Source: Cypionkella aquatica
Lineage (GTDB): Bacteria > Pseudomonadota > Alphaproteobacteria > Rhodobacterales > Rhodobacteraceae
Length of the DNA: 64,000 nucleotides
Assembly (NCBI RefSeq): GCF_030161095.1
Contig: NZ_BSPP01000010.1
Span: forward strand, 62,001-126,000
Reading direction: 5' to 3'
Below are positions 51,632 through 60,453 of this stretch, in pieces. Under the pieces are notes generated by a model. It was not told where the DNA came from, searched no databases, and saw only the letters and a list, made by a program, of their open reading frames with translations. Every line of letters begins with the position of its first letter. Position 1 is the stretch's first letter. The position numbers and the translations under genes were made by a program.

Positions 51632-53665
51632 TTAGATGGTCTGGCTGACAGGCCCGGTGGGCGTGATCTGCTCGATGCCAGAAGCGTTGATCGTGACGGC
51701 CCAATAATACCAAGTGCCCGCGCCGGGGGTGTCCACCAGCGCCTGCGGCTGGCCTGCGATACCAGCCACCGTTCCAAGGATCGATGCTGCGCCAAACGAC
51801 GCCGAAGACCCGCGATAGATCCGCGTGCGGTAATAGCCGGAAACGCCGTTGACCCAATCTAGCGTGATGTCAGGGGCAGAGTACGACAGCGTCAGACTTG
51901 CGGCAGCGCTCGGCGGCGTCGGGTTGGAAATCACCGTGATCGTCTCAATCGCAGTATAGATATCCTCGCCCACCCAAGATGCCCGCACCTGATAGGTCAG
52001 GCCGCTGGACACCACCGCCGAGGCCCCGCGCAGATTGCCAACCCCGACAACCATTGGCTCCCATTCGGTTACGCCCACCCGGCGATACTCAAGGTATAGC
52101 TGGACACCCTCATAATCCGGCTCATCGACCACGGCCTCAATGCGCGCGGCGTTCTGCCCCGATGCCAGCGCCACGACATCTTGCGTCAGCACCAATCCGG
52201 TCGGCGCAAATGTCGCCGCACCGGGCACTGCCAGCGCCGACAGCGGCGGGGGCGGCGTGCCCTCTTGGGCGGCAGGATTCCAAGGATAAGCGTTGACGAT
52301 GCTGGCGATGCTGATTTCACAAACCCGGTCGGCAACGGAATAGCTGTGCGACAGCACCTCAAACACCGCATCGCCAATCCCCGGCAAGGCTGGGTTGACG
52401 ATCCTGATGACGTGCTTGCCCTTGCCTTTGGGGTAGCGCGCCTTCAGGCCGACCAGATTGGTGCGGATCGTCCCGGTCCAATCGCGGATGCTTGACGCCC
52501 GGTACAGATACATCAGGCGGCGCATTTGCGATGGCGAAGGGCAAAGATCAACGGCCAGAGTTTCAACGCGCTCTGGCTGCGTCAGCAGCGCGGTTTCGTC
52601 CAGCAGTTCTTCGGCCTCGGCCTCCTGAAACCGATGCAGGGGCGAAGTGTATTTGCCCTTCAGAACATTGAAATCGGTGAATTCGTCAAAGCCATCGGCC
52701 AGCTGCATCGCCAGAATGTCAGCCGCCCCGATAGTCACGTCCGGGTCTTCCCAGCTGCCGCCAAGGATGCCGCACTTGCCCTCAGCTGTCATATAAAGCT
52801 GCGCGTCTGCGGTGGCCAAGATGCGCTGCATCACCTCTTTCGGCGCATCTTCCAGCGTGTAGTAGCCGCCCAGCCGATACCGCTTCTCAGAGCCACCCGC
52901 CTTCAAAGGCACGTCCTGATCGCAGACAGCGGTGAACTGCGCAAAACTTGCCAGATCAACAGACTCCATCGGGATGCGGTAGCCATCTGGATGCGTCAGA
53001 AAATCCAGCGCCGCAGGCCCGGTCAGATCGCTGTAAGCCGTAACGCCCGTGCGCGGGTCCATCACCTGCGAAAGCTTGGCCACCATCTGCACCGAAGTCT
53101 CTGCTTGGCGCGGAAACCGCTTCGACAGCTTGGCGATCTTCGGTGCCTTCATCACCACGAAATAGCTGGCCTGCCCGGTCAGCTTGTGCGCTGTCGTCCA
53201 CATCGACGGAAACGCCGCCCGCGCCTCGGCGTAGTCGCCGCCATCGCCAGACAGAATGGCATAGATCCACATGTAGCCATCAGCGCTGCCCGAGGTGACA
53301 GCGCCGCCCGACAGCGTGACAACCTCGCCATCCACCTCAAACCGCACCACCTCAGAAATCGCGCCGTGGTGCGCCGAGGTGATCTGATACAGCCGCTTGC
53401 TTTTCGCCTCGCGCAGCACCTTGACGCCGCCCAGCATGTATTCGCCATAACCACGCACGCGCGGCGCTGTGGCCTGCGCAATGCTGGCCTGCACCTGGAT
53501 CGTGGGTGCCTTTGGGCCAAGCGCCTTTGACACCTCACTCCACAGTAGCGATTTGCCAACCGAGATCAGGGCGGCAGAAAGCGCTGGCGACAGGCCGAAG
53601 ATCGTGATCGCGCCAGTAAACCCTGCCGAGGCGAGGCCTGCTGTGATCAGCGTAAAAATAGCCAT
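51632..53665 (-). CDS. Tail tip / host-specificity protein (J-like)
   Basis: A 677-residue structural protein. It begins with hydrophobic Gly/Ala-rich helices (TLITAGLASAGFTGAITIFG) usual at the start of J-like tip proteins. Then come hub domains (about 60-470), and two C-terminal fibronectin-III-like domains (about 490-580 and 580-660; VVDEPDYEGVQLYLEYRRVG, DWVNGVSGYYRTRIYRGSSA). The start is MAIFTL; its ATG overlaps the stop of the GNAT-like gene by one base. It carries the fibre and contacts the cell surface. Confidence 0.82.
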   Translation of the reverse strand: MAIFTLITAGLASAGFTGAITIFGLSPALSAALISVGKSLLWSEVSKALGPKAPTIQVQASIAQATAPRVRGYGEYMLGGVKVLREAKSKRLYQITSAHHGAISEVVRFEVDGEVVTLSGGAVTSGSADGYMWIYAILSGDGGDYAEARAAFPSMWTTAHKLTGQASYFVVMKAPKIAKLSKRFPRQAETSVQMVAKLSQVMDPRTGVTAYSDLTGPAALDFLTHPDGYRIPMESVDLASFAQFTAVCDQDVPLKAGGSEKRYRLGGYYTLEDAPKEVMQRILATADAQLYMTAEGKCGILGGSWEDPDVTIGAADILAMQLADGFDEFTDFNVLKGKYTSPLHRFQEAEAEELLDETALLTQPERVETLAVDLCPSPSQMRRLMYLYRASSIRDWTGTIRTNLVGLKARYPKGKGKHVIRIVNPALPGIGDAVFEVLSHSYSVADRVCEISIASIVNAYPWNPAAQEGTPPPPLSALAVPGAATFAPTGLVLTQDVVALASGQNAARIEAVVDEPDYEGVQLYLEYRRVGVTEWEPMVVGVGNLRGASAVVSSGLTYQVRASWVGEDIYTAIETITVISNPTPPSAAASLTLSYSAPDITLDWVNGVSGYYRTRIYRGSSASFGAASILGTVAGIAGQPQALVDTPGAGTWYYWAVTINASGIEQITPTGPVSQTI

Positions 53666-54051
53666 CAGTCCCTCACCCACGCCATTTCAACCGCCCGATA
53701 CCCCAGCCGCGACAGATCCGGCCCAGCCACGCCGGTGGACAGCCGCACCCGCGCCTCATGCGACTTGGCCCACGCCTCAAAAGCGCGCAGAAGACGCAGC
53801 CCGCTGCGATCCGTCGCAAACCAACCATGTTCACAGGCAATCGGCTCGGGGTTGATCACGCTGCGCTCGATCGACGCCGCAAGAAATCCGCCCTCAGTCA
53901 CCAGCACAAGCGCATCCGGCCGCAGGATGAGCGACATCAGCACAGCCTGCGCATGCGCGCGATCCACCGCCTGCGGGATGCCGGATGCCTCGATCAATCG
54001 CTCCACCAGATCGGTGATACGGGGGATGTCGCAAGCTGTTGCAGGCCTCAT
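53665..54051 (-). CDS. GNAT-fold protein in the tail module
   Basis: A 128-residue protein that looks like a small acetyltransferase fold: MRPATACDIPRITDLVERLI, then LVLVTEGGFLAASIERSVIN, and a helix (SGLRLLRAFEAWAKSHEA) before a final strand (LGYRAVEMAWVRD). The usual RxxGxG/A CoA loop is not clear (ATDRSGLRLLRAF is the nearest), so it may not bind acetyl-CoA. It holds the slot between the tail-tip genes where many siphophages have NlpC/P60 peptidase. Overlaps both neighbours by 1-4 bases. Confidence 0.7.
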   Translation of the reverse strand: MRPATACDIPRITDLVERLIEASGIPQAVDRAHAQAVLMSLILRPDALVLVTEGGFLAASIERSVINPEPIACEHGWFATDRSGLRLLRAFEAWAKSHEARVRLSTGVAGPDLSRLGYRAVEMAWVRD

Positions 54052-54635
54052 ATCCAGCGGGTCTCATAGTTGGTGTACAGCGCCACCCGCTCATAACCCT
54101 TGTCGCCGGGGTGCCGTGCCTGTTGATCGCGATCAGTCCAAAGCCCACGCGGCGGTGCGTTGCGCCGGGCCCATAGGCCTTCGCATTGCAGACTGACCAT
54201 GCTGCTTTTCGTTCCCTCGGCGCTGAATGACATTGGCCCCATCGTGCCGGTGAACAACGCCATCGGCGATGCAAGCGGTTGCCACGGCTGCCCGCCATCC
54301 TGCGGCACAACGGCGAACAGCTGCGAATAGACAATCACCTGCCTGCCACGCACCGCAGCCCTTGCATTCAGCAACAGTTCGATCATCTCTGTGGTTGCCG
54401 CCATGCTGAACGTCACCGGATCAGCGCTCATCTGATAGTCAGATGTCAGATCGCTGATACCGATCACATCGCCGGTCCCCTGCCACAGATGCCCCGCATG
54501 CTGCAGATCGCCAAAGCCTGCCCACCAGCGTTTCGCGCCGGTCGTAAAATCCATCCAGCACAGCACCGCTTCGGCAATGTCGCCATTGCGCAGCAGCTCA
54601 TCAGGGATGGCCAGCAGATCGTCACGCGCGCCCAT
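54048..54635 (-). CDS. Tail protein, putative hub component
   Basis: A 195-residue phage protein of beta-rich character with no named domain seen. Motif-like parts: ELLRNGDIAEAVLCWMDF, GTGDVIGISDLTSDYQMS and SFSAEGTKSSMVSLQCEGLW. Its place between the distal tail gene and the tail tip genes, and its ATGA and single-base overlaps with both, argue for a structural or assembly role at the baseplate. It has no catalytic motif. Confidence 0.68.
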   Translation of the reverse strand: MGARDDLLAIPDELLRNGDIAEAVLCWMDFTTGAKRWWAGFGDLQHAGHLWQGTGDVIGISDLTSDYQMSADPVTFSMAATTEMIELLLNARAAVRGRQVIVYSQLFAVVPQDGGQPWQPLASPMALFTGTMGPMSFSAEGTKSSMVSLQCEGLWARRNAPPRGLWTDRDQQARHPGDKGYERVALYTNYETRWI

Positions 54636-55303
54636 CAGATTGCTTCGCGAAAATTGAGCGTGACAGATTGAAGTCGCGTCATGCGTTCGTCATAGCCGCC
54701 ATCGCCCTCATCAGACCGCTGCATCAGGCAGGCCGGATGATCCAACACCAACGCCGCGCCCGATGCCGCCGCTTTGCGCAAAGGTGGCTGAAATTGCACC
54801 CAACAATCCGAGCCATCGATCCAGACCAGTTGGGCCTCATAAAGCCCCTCGCCTATCGAAAAGCGCTGACCGGGACGCAATCCGGTGGTGTTGGAATTCA
54901 CAACCTTGATCTGTGTCGCCCGAAGGGCAGCAGCTGCGCCCAGCACCATCATCGGCACGGGGGCATTCTCAAATCCGAAGTGCTCAAACGTCTCTGCGCC
55001 GCTTAAATGCGCAATGCCACCGCGGGCAATGCCATGCCCATCCCGATCAACTGGGCGGTAACGCCCAACCGCTGGAACAAGCGTACGGCCGAGATTGCCC
55101 TCCATCCCCGCCATGAAAGCCTGAAACGCCAAATGCGACGCCTCGCCCTTCAACGCAAAGGTGATCTGTGCGGTCCAGTGCGCGGAAAGCGAAGCGACGG
55201 TCGTAACAGCGCCAGACAAACCCTCTTGCGACTCGCGCGACTGGCCAGACAGGCGGAATCGCCCCGCTTGATCTAGAAGAAGGTGCGGAAATGTGACGCG
55301 CAT
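54635..55303 (-). CDS. Putative distal tail protein
   Basis: A 222-residue protein directly after the tape measure gene, the usual place of the distal tail (Dit) protein. It is beta-rich: SLSAHWTAQITFALKGEASH near residue 40 and a C-terminal domain with GLYEAQLVWIDGSDCWVQFQ. No sequence hallmark fixes it, so the role is by position and size. The ends overlap both neighbours by one base. Confidence 0.6.
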   Translation of the reverse strand: MRVTFPHLLLDQAGRFRLSGQSRESQEGLSGAVTTVASLSAHWTAQITFALKGEASHLAFQAFMAGMEGNLGRTLVPAVGRYRPVDRDGHGIARGGIAHLSGAETFEHFGFENAPVPMMVLGAAAALRATQIKVVNSNTTGLRPGQRFSIGEGLYEAQLVWIDGSDCWVQFQPPLRKAAASGAALVLDHPACLMQRSDEGDGGYDERMTRLQSVTLNFREAI

Positions 55304-57513
55304 CAGCGCTTCCTCTTGCTGTGATTGTCCATGATATCCGGCACGGATTTAAGACCCTGCTGGACCGCACCACCCGCGATCACCTTGACCCGCGCCATAA
55401 TATGGCCGTCATCTGTCAACATCAGATCGCCGCCGATCACCCTCACCGCGCCACCGCCCTGCCCTTTGGTGTGGTCAACGACAGTCTCGCGCGGGTGCAG
55501 GATCGCCGGGAAACCGCCCTTACCGTCAACGCCACCCGAGCGAGCGCCGTTTCCGGTATACCCGCCACCATCATACGATGCAGCGGTACTGCCACCCAGC
55601 ACCCCAGCGTTCAGTCCGCCCAAGCCACCAACCGCACCGCCATTTGCACCGTTAAGTAATGCCATCAGGCCCTGTTTAATGCCTGACTTTGCAAGGTCCA
55701 ACGCGATCCCCTTGAAAACAGAGGCCAGCCCTTCGCGCAGTTTTTTTCCGTTGACCAGCGCCTGCGACATGGCATCTGAAATGCCGTCGATCCCCTGCTC
55801 AAACCGCTGCTGCGAAATCTTTTGCGTTTCCAACTGCAGCGTCAGATCAGCGACATCCTGCGCCTGCGCCTTGATCTCCTCGCGCAAGGTTTTTGACGAT
55901 CCGGCTTGCTTCTTATCAAGATCAACACCCGCCTTTTTGGCGGCATCCAGCATCGCCCACTCGGCGCGCAGCGCGGCAACCTCTTGCGTGCTGCGACCCA
56001 GCAAGTCGATTTCGCGCTGGATGCGCTGAAGGTCGGCCTCACCCTTGTCCATCGCGGAAACGGGCGCTTTCTTGCTACCACCACCACCTTTTTTACTGGT
56101 GTCCCTATGTACGACAGGTGTGTCAGGGGCGGCTGCGCGGGTGTCAGCGTACAGTCCGTAAGCGCCCGCGAGCTTGAAATCAGCAGCTTGCTTGGCGTTG
56201 CTGACGGTTGCCGCTGGCCCGCCAAGTGCGTTTTTCAATCCAACAGCTTGTGCCAGCCAATCAACCAACGACTTCACACTGGAGATTGCCCCATCCATCC
56301 AAGAGCCGCCCGGCGCACTAGATGCGAGCGAGGCCGCTGTGGTAGCTGCATCCGCCATCGACACTTTAAGGTCATCAGCGGCGTCGGCAGCTTCGTATAG
56401 CGCAAGCTGTGCCGCGTTGACCTGCTGGGCATATTCTGACGTGGCCAGCGATGTGCCCTGTATGGCTGCTGTAACCCCTCCGAGAGCATCAGCTTGAGCC
56501 CGGATTCCATCAGCTTCACTGAATTCCTTAACTGCATCTCCCAATTGCACGAGTTTGTCTCTTGAAAGCCCTACACTCGCTTCAAACGCAGCAATAGCTT
56601 CCTGCGTTTTCTGGATTTGATCAGCGACATCAAAGCCAGCGATTTGCGGATCTAGGGCTTCATACTTGGCCAGCTTATCCATCAGGATCTGGACTTGCTC
56701 GCCAACTTGAACATATTCCGAGCCAAGGGCAGTGACAGCGGTTTTAGCGGTTGCATCGGCACTGCTCAAGGCCAGCTTCTGCTGCGCAACCAGTGCCTCC
56801 AACACCGATGCTGTCAATTCGCCATACTGGGCGCGCAGATCTGCAATCGATACGCCCGTGACATCCCGCAGCGTCTGCGTCGAATCTCCGAGATCTGAAA
56901 GTGCGTCCTGCACCTCTTTGGCGCTGCCGCCAACACCGTCAAAAGCTGAAACCAGCATGGGCAGCGCCACCCCAGCCAACAGACCCGCCGCAGCGCCCGC
57001 AGCGCCAAACGCCAAGCCAAGGTCTGGCAACTGGATAGCCAGTGCCTGCACAAAGTTGCCAGATGCCATAGTCTGCTGACCAACCTGCGACAACTGCATC
57101 ATCGCCATGCGCATGTGATTGCCGCCCGTCAGGGCTTTATCGCCAACATCCACAAGCTGTTTTCCTGTGGACATGTACTGTTTGTTCAGCCGATCGACGG
57201 CCGCACCATGCTGACCTGCTGTGATCGCCCCGACTTTCCAAGCCCTGTTGATCTGGTTCAGCTCATCTTCATAGCGCTTCGAAGCCGCAAACAGTGGGTC
57301 ATATTTGGCGCGCAGCGCATCCATTTCCCTGCCGATGGCGTTGGCAGACGCTTCCGCGCTGCCAGTCACCTTTTTATTCATGCCACCTAGTCGGCCTTCG
57401 ATCTGATTGGAAAACTTGTCGGCTGCCGCATAGCCTGCCTTCATCTGGTTTTCGAATTTGGCAAGCGACGCCTCCATCCGAACCAGCAAAGTTTGTTCAT
57501 CAGATTTAGCCAT
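55303..57513 (-). CDS. Tail tape measure protein
   Basis: A 736-residue helical protein that sets tail length. N-terminal coiled coil (LVRMEASLAKFENQMKAGYA), hydrophobic central segments (LGLAFGAAGAAAGLLAGVAL, about 175-195), further coiled coils (570-600), and a Gly-rich C-terminus with the GGFPAILHPRETVVDH motif common in tape measures, ending KRKR. At about 0.15 nm per residue the tail would be near 110 nm, the siphovirus range. It overlaps the chaperone gene by eight bases. Confidence 0.88.
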   Translation of the reverse strand: MAKSDEQTLLVRMEASLAKFENQMKAGYAAADKFSNQIEGRLGGMNKKVTGSAEASANAIGREMDALRAKYDPLFAASKRYEDELNQINRAWKVGAITAGQHGAAVDRLNKQYMSTGKQLVDVGDKALTGGNHMRMAMMQLSQVGQQTMASGNFVQALAIQLPDLGLAFGAAGAAAGLLAGVALPMLVSAFDGVGGSAKEVQDALSDLGDSTQTLRDVTGVSIADLRAQYGELTASVLEALVAQQKLALSSADATAKTAVTALGSEYVQVGEQVQILMDKLAKYEALDPQIAGFDVADQIQKTQEAIAAFEASVGLSRDKLVQLGDAVKEFSEADGIRAQADALGGVTAAIQGTSLATSEYAQQVNAAQLALYEAADAADDLKVSMADAATTAASLASSAPGGSWMDGAISSVKSLVDWLAQAVGLKNALGGPAATVSNAKQAADFKLAGAYGLYADTRAAAPDTPVVHRDTSKKGGGGSKKAPVSAMDKGEADLQRIQREIDLLGRSTQEVAALRAEWAMLDAAKKAGVDLDKKQAGSSKTLREEIKAQAQDVADLTLQLETQKISQQRFEQGIDGISDAMSQALVNGKKLREGLASVFKGIALDLAKSGIKQGLMALLNGANGGAVGGLGGLNAGVLGGSTAASYDGGGYTGNGARSGGVDGKGGFPAILHPRETVVDHTKGQGGGAVRVIGGDLMLTDDGHIMARVKVIAGGAVQQGLKSVPDIMDNHSKRKR

Positions 57514-58054
57514 TCAGGGCCTCGGGTTCGTATTTGGCGAGGATTTCGTTAAACTCTTCCTCGCTCAGGAATTCCGCCTTGCGGCTGGACGCGGCATTGA
57601 AACCCCGGATCAGGTTGACGAAATCGGCAAACGGCAAGGCCCGCAGATCCTGCGGCGACATGTGGAAAGTCTGGCAAATCTGCACAACCTCCGAGAATTT
57701 GAACGGTGCAGGCTCGGGGTCAGGCTCAGATGCAGCCTCCGGCTCAATGCCCACCATCACAGCTGATAGGATATCCACCGCCAAGGTCGCATGGCGCAGA
57801 TAGGGGCTGGCATCAAACTGATCATGCAGCAGCTTATTGGCCTCCGCCAACCCCATCCCACCCCCGATCAAGGCAAGCCGGATCGTGTGACGAATATCGG
57901 CAGCAGCAAATAGCCCCCGCGTCAGCCGCTGAAACAACAAGCCCACAGCGACGGGCGTTTTGCCATCGCCGCAAGCCTGCTCCAGATCCATCACGCCGCC
58001 GAAGTTCAGCGCAAACTCACGCTCGCGTCCCGCCCATTCCCGAACGATCCGCAT
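57506..58054 (-). CDS. Tail assembly chaperone (GTA gp10-like), apparently fused
   Basis: A 182-residue protein. The first 100 residues (IVREWAGREREFALNFGGVM, LTRGLFAAADIRHTIRLALI) match the tail assembly chaperone family seen in gene transfer agents and related siphophages. The remaining 80 residues (KFSEVVQICQTFHMSPQDL, ending KYEPEALNG) look like a second chaperone part. In many phages these two parts are joined only by a programmed frameshift; here they are one frame. The start is MRIVREW, from the TGATG overlap with the tail tube gene. Confidence 0.75.
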   Translation of the reverse strand: MRIVREWAGREREFALNFGGVMDLEQACGDGKTPVAVGLLFQRLTRGLFAAADIRHTIRLALIGGGMGLAEANKLLHDQFDASPYLRHATLAVDILSAVMVGIEPEAASEPDPEPAPFKFSEVVQICQTFHMSPQDLRALPFADFVNLIRGFNAASSRKAEFLSEEEFNEILAKYEPEALNG

Positions 58055-58500
58055 CAGGTGGCATCCGTCCAAACGCGCTGCCCAGCCCCGGTGATCGAGG
58101 CGGTAAACTGGACCTTGCCCGAACCTTCTTTGACCAGTTCCAGTTCGCTCAGGATCGCAGGAACAACCCAGAAACCACCGCTGTTCGCAGCGGATTCGTC
58201 AAGCAGAACCTTGATGTTCTTCTCAGAACCATCATCCGCCCAGCCCCGCCAAGTCGGCCAAGCTTGGGTGGTCACCATGCCGGAAATCGACACGGCGGTG
58301 TCCTGCGATTCCAGATGCCGGGTGATCACCGCGGGCAAATCCAGCGGGTCATCGCAATCCAACACCGTGGCTTCACCCAGATTGTTGGTGAGCTTGATGT
58401 TGTAGTTGTTCGCGCCGCAGGTGTGCGCAAAGGCTTCGGTCGGGGTCGCCCCGTTGCCGAGTTGCACAATCAGCCGCGTGGTCTGCTTACCGGTTCCCAT
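58054..58500 (-). CDS. Tail tube protein
   Basis: A 148-residue major tail protein by size, position and composition: before the chaperone and tape measure genes, mostly beta, with GKQTTRLIVQLGNGATPTEA at the N-terminus and GFWVVPAILSELELVKEGSG near the C-terminus. It forms the hexameric rings of the tail. The gene overlaps both neighbours, 14 bases with the small upstream gene and one base with the chaperone. Confidence 0.82.
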   Translation of the reverse strand: MGTGKQTTRLIVQLGNGATPTEAFAHTCGANNYNIKLTNNLGEATVLDCDDPLDLPAVITRHLESQDTAVSISGMVTTQAWPTWRGWADDGSEKNIKVLLDESAANSGGFWVVPAILSELELVKEGSGKVQFTASITGAGQRVWTDAT

Positions 58501-58672
58501 CTATCACTCTCCTTGTAGCCGCTTTTGGCGCACCGATCCGTTCGGCGACCTTCTTCTCGAGCAGCGCCTCGCCAATCTTGGCGGGCACTGAAACTTCGCT
58601 GCCTGCCGTAAAATGCAGACTCAACGCGCTCGACACTCGGTGCGGCGCATCAATCAAAATTCGCAATTTCAT
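58487..58672 (-). CDS. Small phage protein of unknown function (61 aa)
   Basis: A 61-residue basic protein (MKLRILIDAPHRVSSALSLH, ending AATRRVIDGNR) between the gp10-type tail gene and the tail tube gene. It overlaps the tube gene by 14 bases and starts four bases after the stop of the gene before it, so it fits the late operon. The central part AKIGEALLEKKVAERIG is amphipathic helical. No family recognised. Confidence 0.6.
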   Translation of the reverse strand: MKLRILIDAPHRVSSALSLHFTAGSEVSVPAKIGEALLEKKVAERIGAPKAATRRVIDGNR

Positions 58673-58676
58673 CGGC

Positions 58677-59084
58677 TTACCCTTCGCGGATTGCCTTGTT
58701 CATGGCGCGGGTGATGGCGGTTTTCACACCCCTGCGTTTTGCCCGCCATGATGGGTAAAAGAATGGGTTTGCAGCCATATCCTTGGTTCCAAACTCTTGG
58801 AACAAAGCGTGGAAGCTTTCCTTAGTCCCGCCCGCATAAATCGTGATGCGAAGCGTCCCGTAGTCATTGTTGCCCACCCTGCCGACAGCCAGTGAGCCTT
58901 TGGGCGCATCGCCCCAGGTCCAGCCGATACTGCGGAGCAAGTCGCCTTTATCCTTCGGCACCAGACGCCGCATCATTTCGCAAACCTGTTCGGCGCTCTT
59001 TTCCATCTGCGCCATGGTCGCTTCGCGGACCCGCTTCGGGATTGCATCAAACCGAGATTTGAGCCGAGCCAGACCTTGAACCAT
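58677..59084 (-). CDS. HK97 gp10-family tail/connector protein
   Basis: A 135-residue protein of the HK97 gp10 family. N-terminal helix with charged pairs (LKSRFDAIPKRVREATMAQM), LVPKDKGDLLRSIGW near residue 43, and the C-terminal EFGTKDMAANPFFYPSWR that is typical of the family. It sits at the head-tail joint during tail completion. Overlaps the next gene by one base. Confidence 0.85.
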   Translation of the reverse strand: MVQGLARLKSRFDAIPKRVREATMAQMEKSAEQVCEMMRRLVPKDKGDLLRSIGWTWGDAPKGSLAVGRVGNNDYGTLRITIYAGGTKESFHALFQEFGTKDMAANPFFYPSWRAKRRGVKTAITRAMNKAIREG

Positions 59085-59488
59085 CAGGCTTCCTCCGCCT
59101 CGATCTCAAGCGCCACGACACCATGGGTCACGCCGGTGGCCGGGTCTGGCAAAACGCGGGCAATGATTACCCGCATCACCAGGACGGCGCCAGCGCCGAG
59201 GTCGATGGGATAGAGATGAAGCGCCTTGCGCACCGCATCTACGATTAACTTGGCCTCGCGCTGGCCATCCGTGGCTTTGGACCATGCGTCAATCTGCAGC
59301 GAATGGGTCTGACCTTCTATGCAAAGAATGTCGTCTGGCACCTGATCGGAGGGGCCGAAGCTGATGTATGGCCAGACGGAATCCTTATCAGGCGCATCAT
59401 AGACCCGCTGACCCACGAGTGCAGTCACACTGATAGCTGAGGTCAACCGTTCAAAGATTGCTGTCTGAATATCGGTGGAAATGCTCAC
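59084..59488 (-). CDS. Tail completion protein (DUF3168)
   Basis: A 134-residue protein of the DUF3168/gp17 tail terminator type: begins ISTDIQTAIFERLTSAISVT, has VWPYISFGPSDQVPDD, then SLQIDAWSKATDGQREAKLI. These match the family's alpha-beta fold that caps the tail tube. It overlaps the head closure gene by four bases. Confidence 0.85.
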   Translation of the reverse strand: MSISTDIQTAIFERLTSAISVTALVGQRVYDAPDKDSVWPYISFGPSDQVPDDILCIEGQTHSLQIDAWSKATDGQREAKLIVDAVRKALHLYPIDLGAGAVLVMRVIIARVLPDPATGVTHGVVALEIEAEEA

Positions 59489-59829
59489 ACTGGCACCCCA
59501 CCTTCGACCGTCACCTCGAAAAATGCGCGATCATCCGTCGGTATAATGGCACGCACCACGTAGGATTTACCCGTTTCAATGTCCCGCGCGACCCAATCGG
59601 TATCCAAAAGCGCCGAGTCTTGCGACTGACCAATCACGAAGACGGCAGGCTGCCGTCCAGCCAAACGCGCAGAAATCACCGTCTCGCCGCCCCGCAACCA
59701 GATCACCTTCGCCCACGCCTGAAACTGCTCCGCCCAAGAGGTTTGCGACCCCCCCATGCCATTAGGAGCGCGAACTGGCGCATCAAAGGCCACCAGAGTG
59801 TTCAGATCGCCCGTATGATGGCGCGTCAT
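59485..59829 (-). CDS. Head closure / head-tail adaptor protein
   Basis: A 114-residue protein of the SPP1 gp16 / phage head-tail joining family. It starts GDLNTLVAFDAPVRAPNGMG and has WVARDIETGKSYVVRAII near the C-terminal side, a beta-barrel pattern. It forms the ring below the connector that closes the filled head. Overlaps the gene before it by four bases and the gene after it by four. Confidence 0.82.
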   Translation of the reverse strand: MTRHHTGDLNTLVAFDAPVRAPNGMGGSQTSWAEQFQAWAKVIWLRGGETVISARLAGRQPAVFVIGQSQDSALLDTDWVARDIETGKSYVVRAIIPTDDRAFFEVTVEGGVPV

Positions 59830-60389
59830 ACCGAAAACACATGTGGCAAAAGCGAACCCTGCACCGAAACCGGCAGGCCGAATGCATCCTCACCCCCACC
59901 GCCATTGCGATTGAGATAGAGGTGATCCAGAGTCCGCAGGATCGCGCTGATTGCCCATGCCGGCACATCTGCCGCAGCACCATAGCCGACAACAATGTCA
60001 ATTTTCACACTGTCGAAGTGACTCTGGGTAGATGGCCAACTCAGACCGTAGGCGGGCGTGATCAGATTGGGTTGGCGGGATTTAACCAAGCTGTAAGTGT
60101 CGGATGCCAATTCCTTTTCCGAACCAGCAGTATCGATATAAGCAATCTTGGCAATTTCCAGCACGGGTCCGATCGGAATTTCAACGATGCCGCAGAACCG
60201 ATCCAGCGTCATCTGCACGCTCTGCTCAACCAGACGGCGGCGTAAAAAGGCTTCAACCAGAGCCGTTGCAGATTGGATCATGTCGCCGATAGTGGCATTC
60301 TCGTAGGCGTGCCGGATGCGCAGATGTGCTTTGCCTTTATCCAAGGTCACCGGATATTCAGCTGGGGGCGTGATCGTCTGTAAAGTCAT
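59826..60389 (-). CDS. Head-tail connector protein (HK97 gp6-like)
   Basis: A 187-residue protein with an all-alpha N-terminal part of the gp6/DUF family: TLDKGKAHLRIRHAYENATI and MIQSATALVEAFLRRRLVEQ near the start, then LAKIAYIDTAG-like beta and DVPAWAISAILRTLDHLYLN at the C-terminus, which is the typical helix of this family. It docks on the portal. The start MTLQTI is selected by homology; upstream codons in the frame are not supported. Confidence 0.82.
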   Translation of the reverse strand: MTLQTITPPAEYPVTLDKGKAHLRIRHAYENATIGDMIQSATALVEAFLRRRLVEQSVQMTLDRFCGIVEIPIGPVLEIAKIAYIDTAGSEKELASDTYSLVKSRQPNLITPAYGLSWPSTQSHFDSVKIDIVVGYGAAADVPAWAISAILRTLDHLYLNRNGGGGEDAFGLPVSVQGSLLPHVFSV

Positions 60390-60453
60390 CGGCCTCATCC
60401 ACCCACAACAGAAAAAGGCACCGCCATCACAGCGATGCCTCAAAGTTCACAAA

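Noticed and set aside
48450-53530. Several 300-codon + strand frames opposite the phage fibre and tail tip genes
   Set aside because: Antisense shadows; the - strand genes overlap each other in the ordered way of a late operon.
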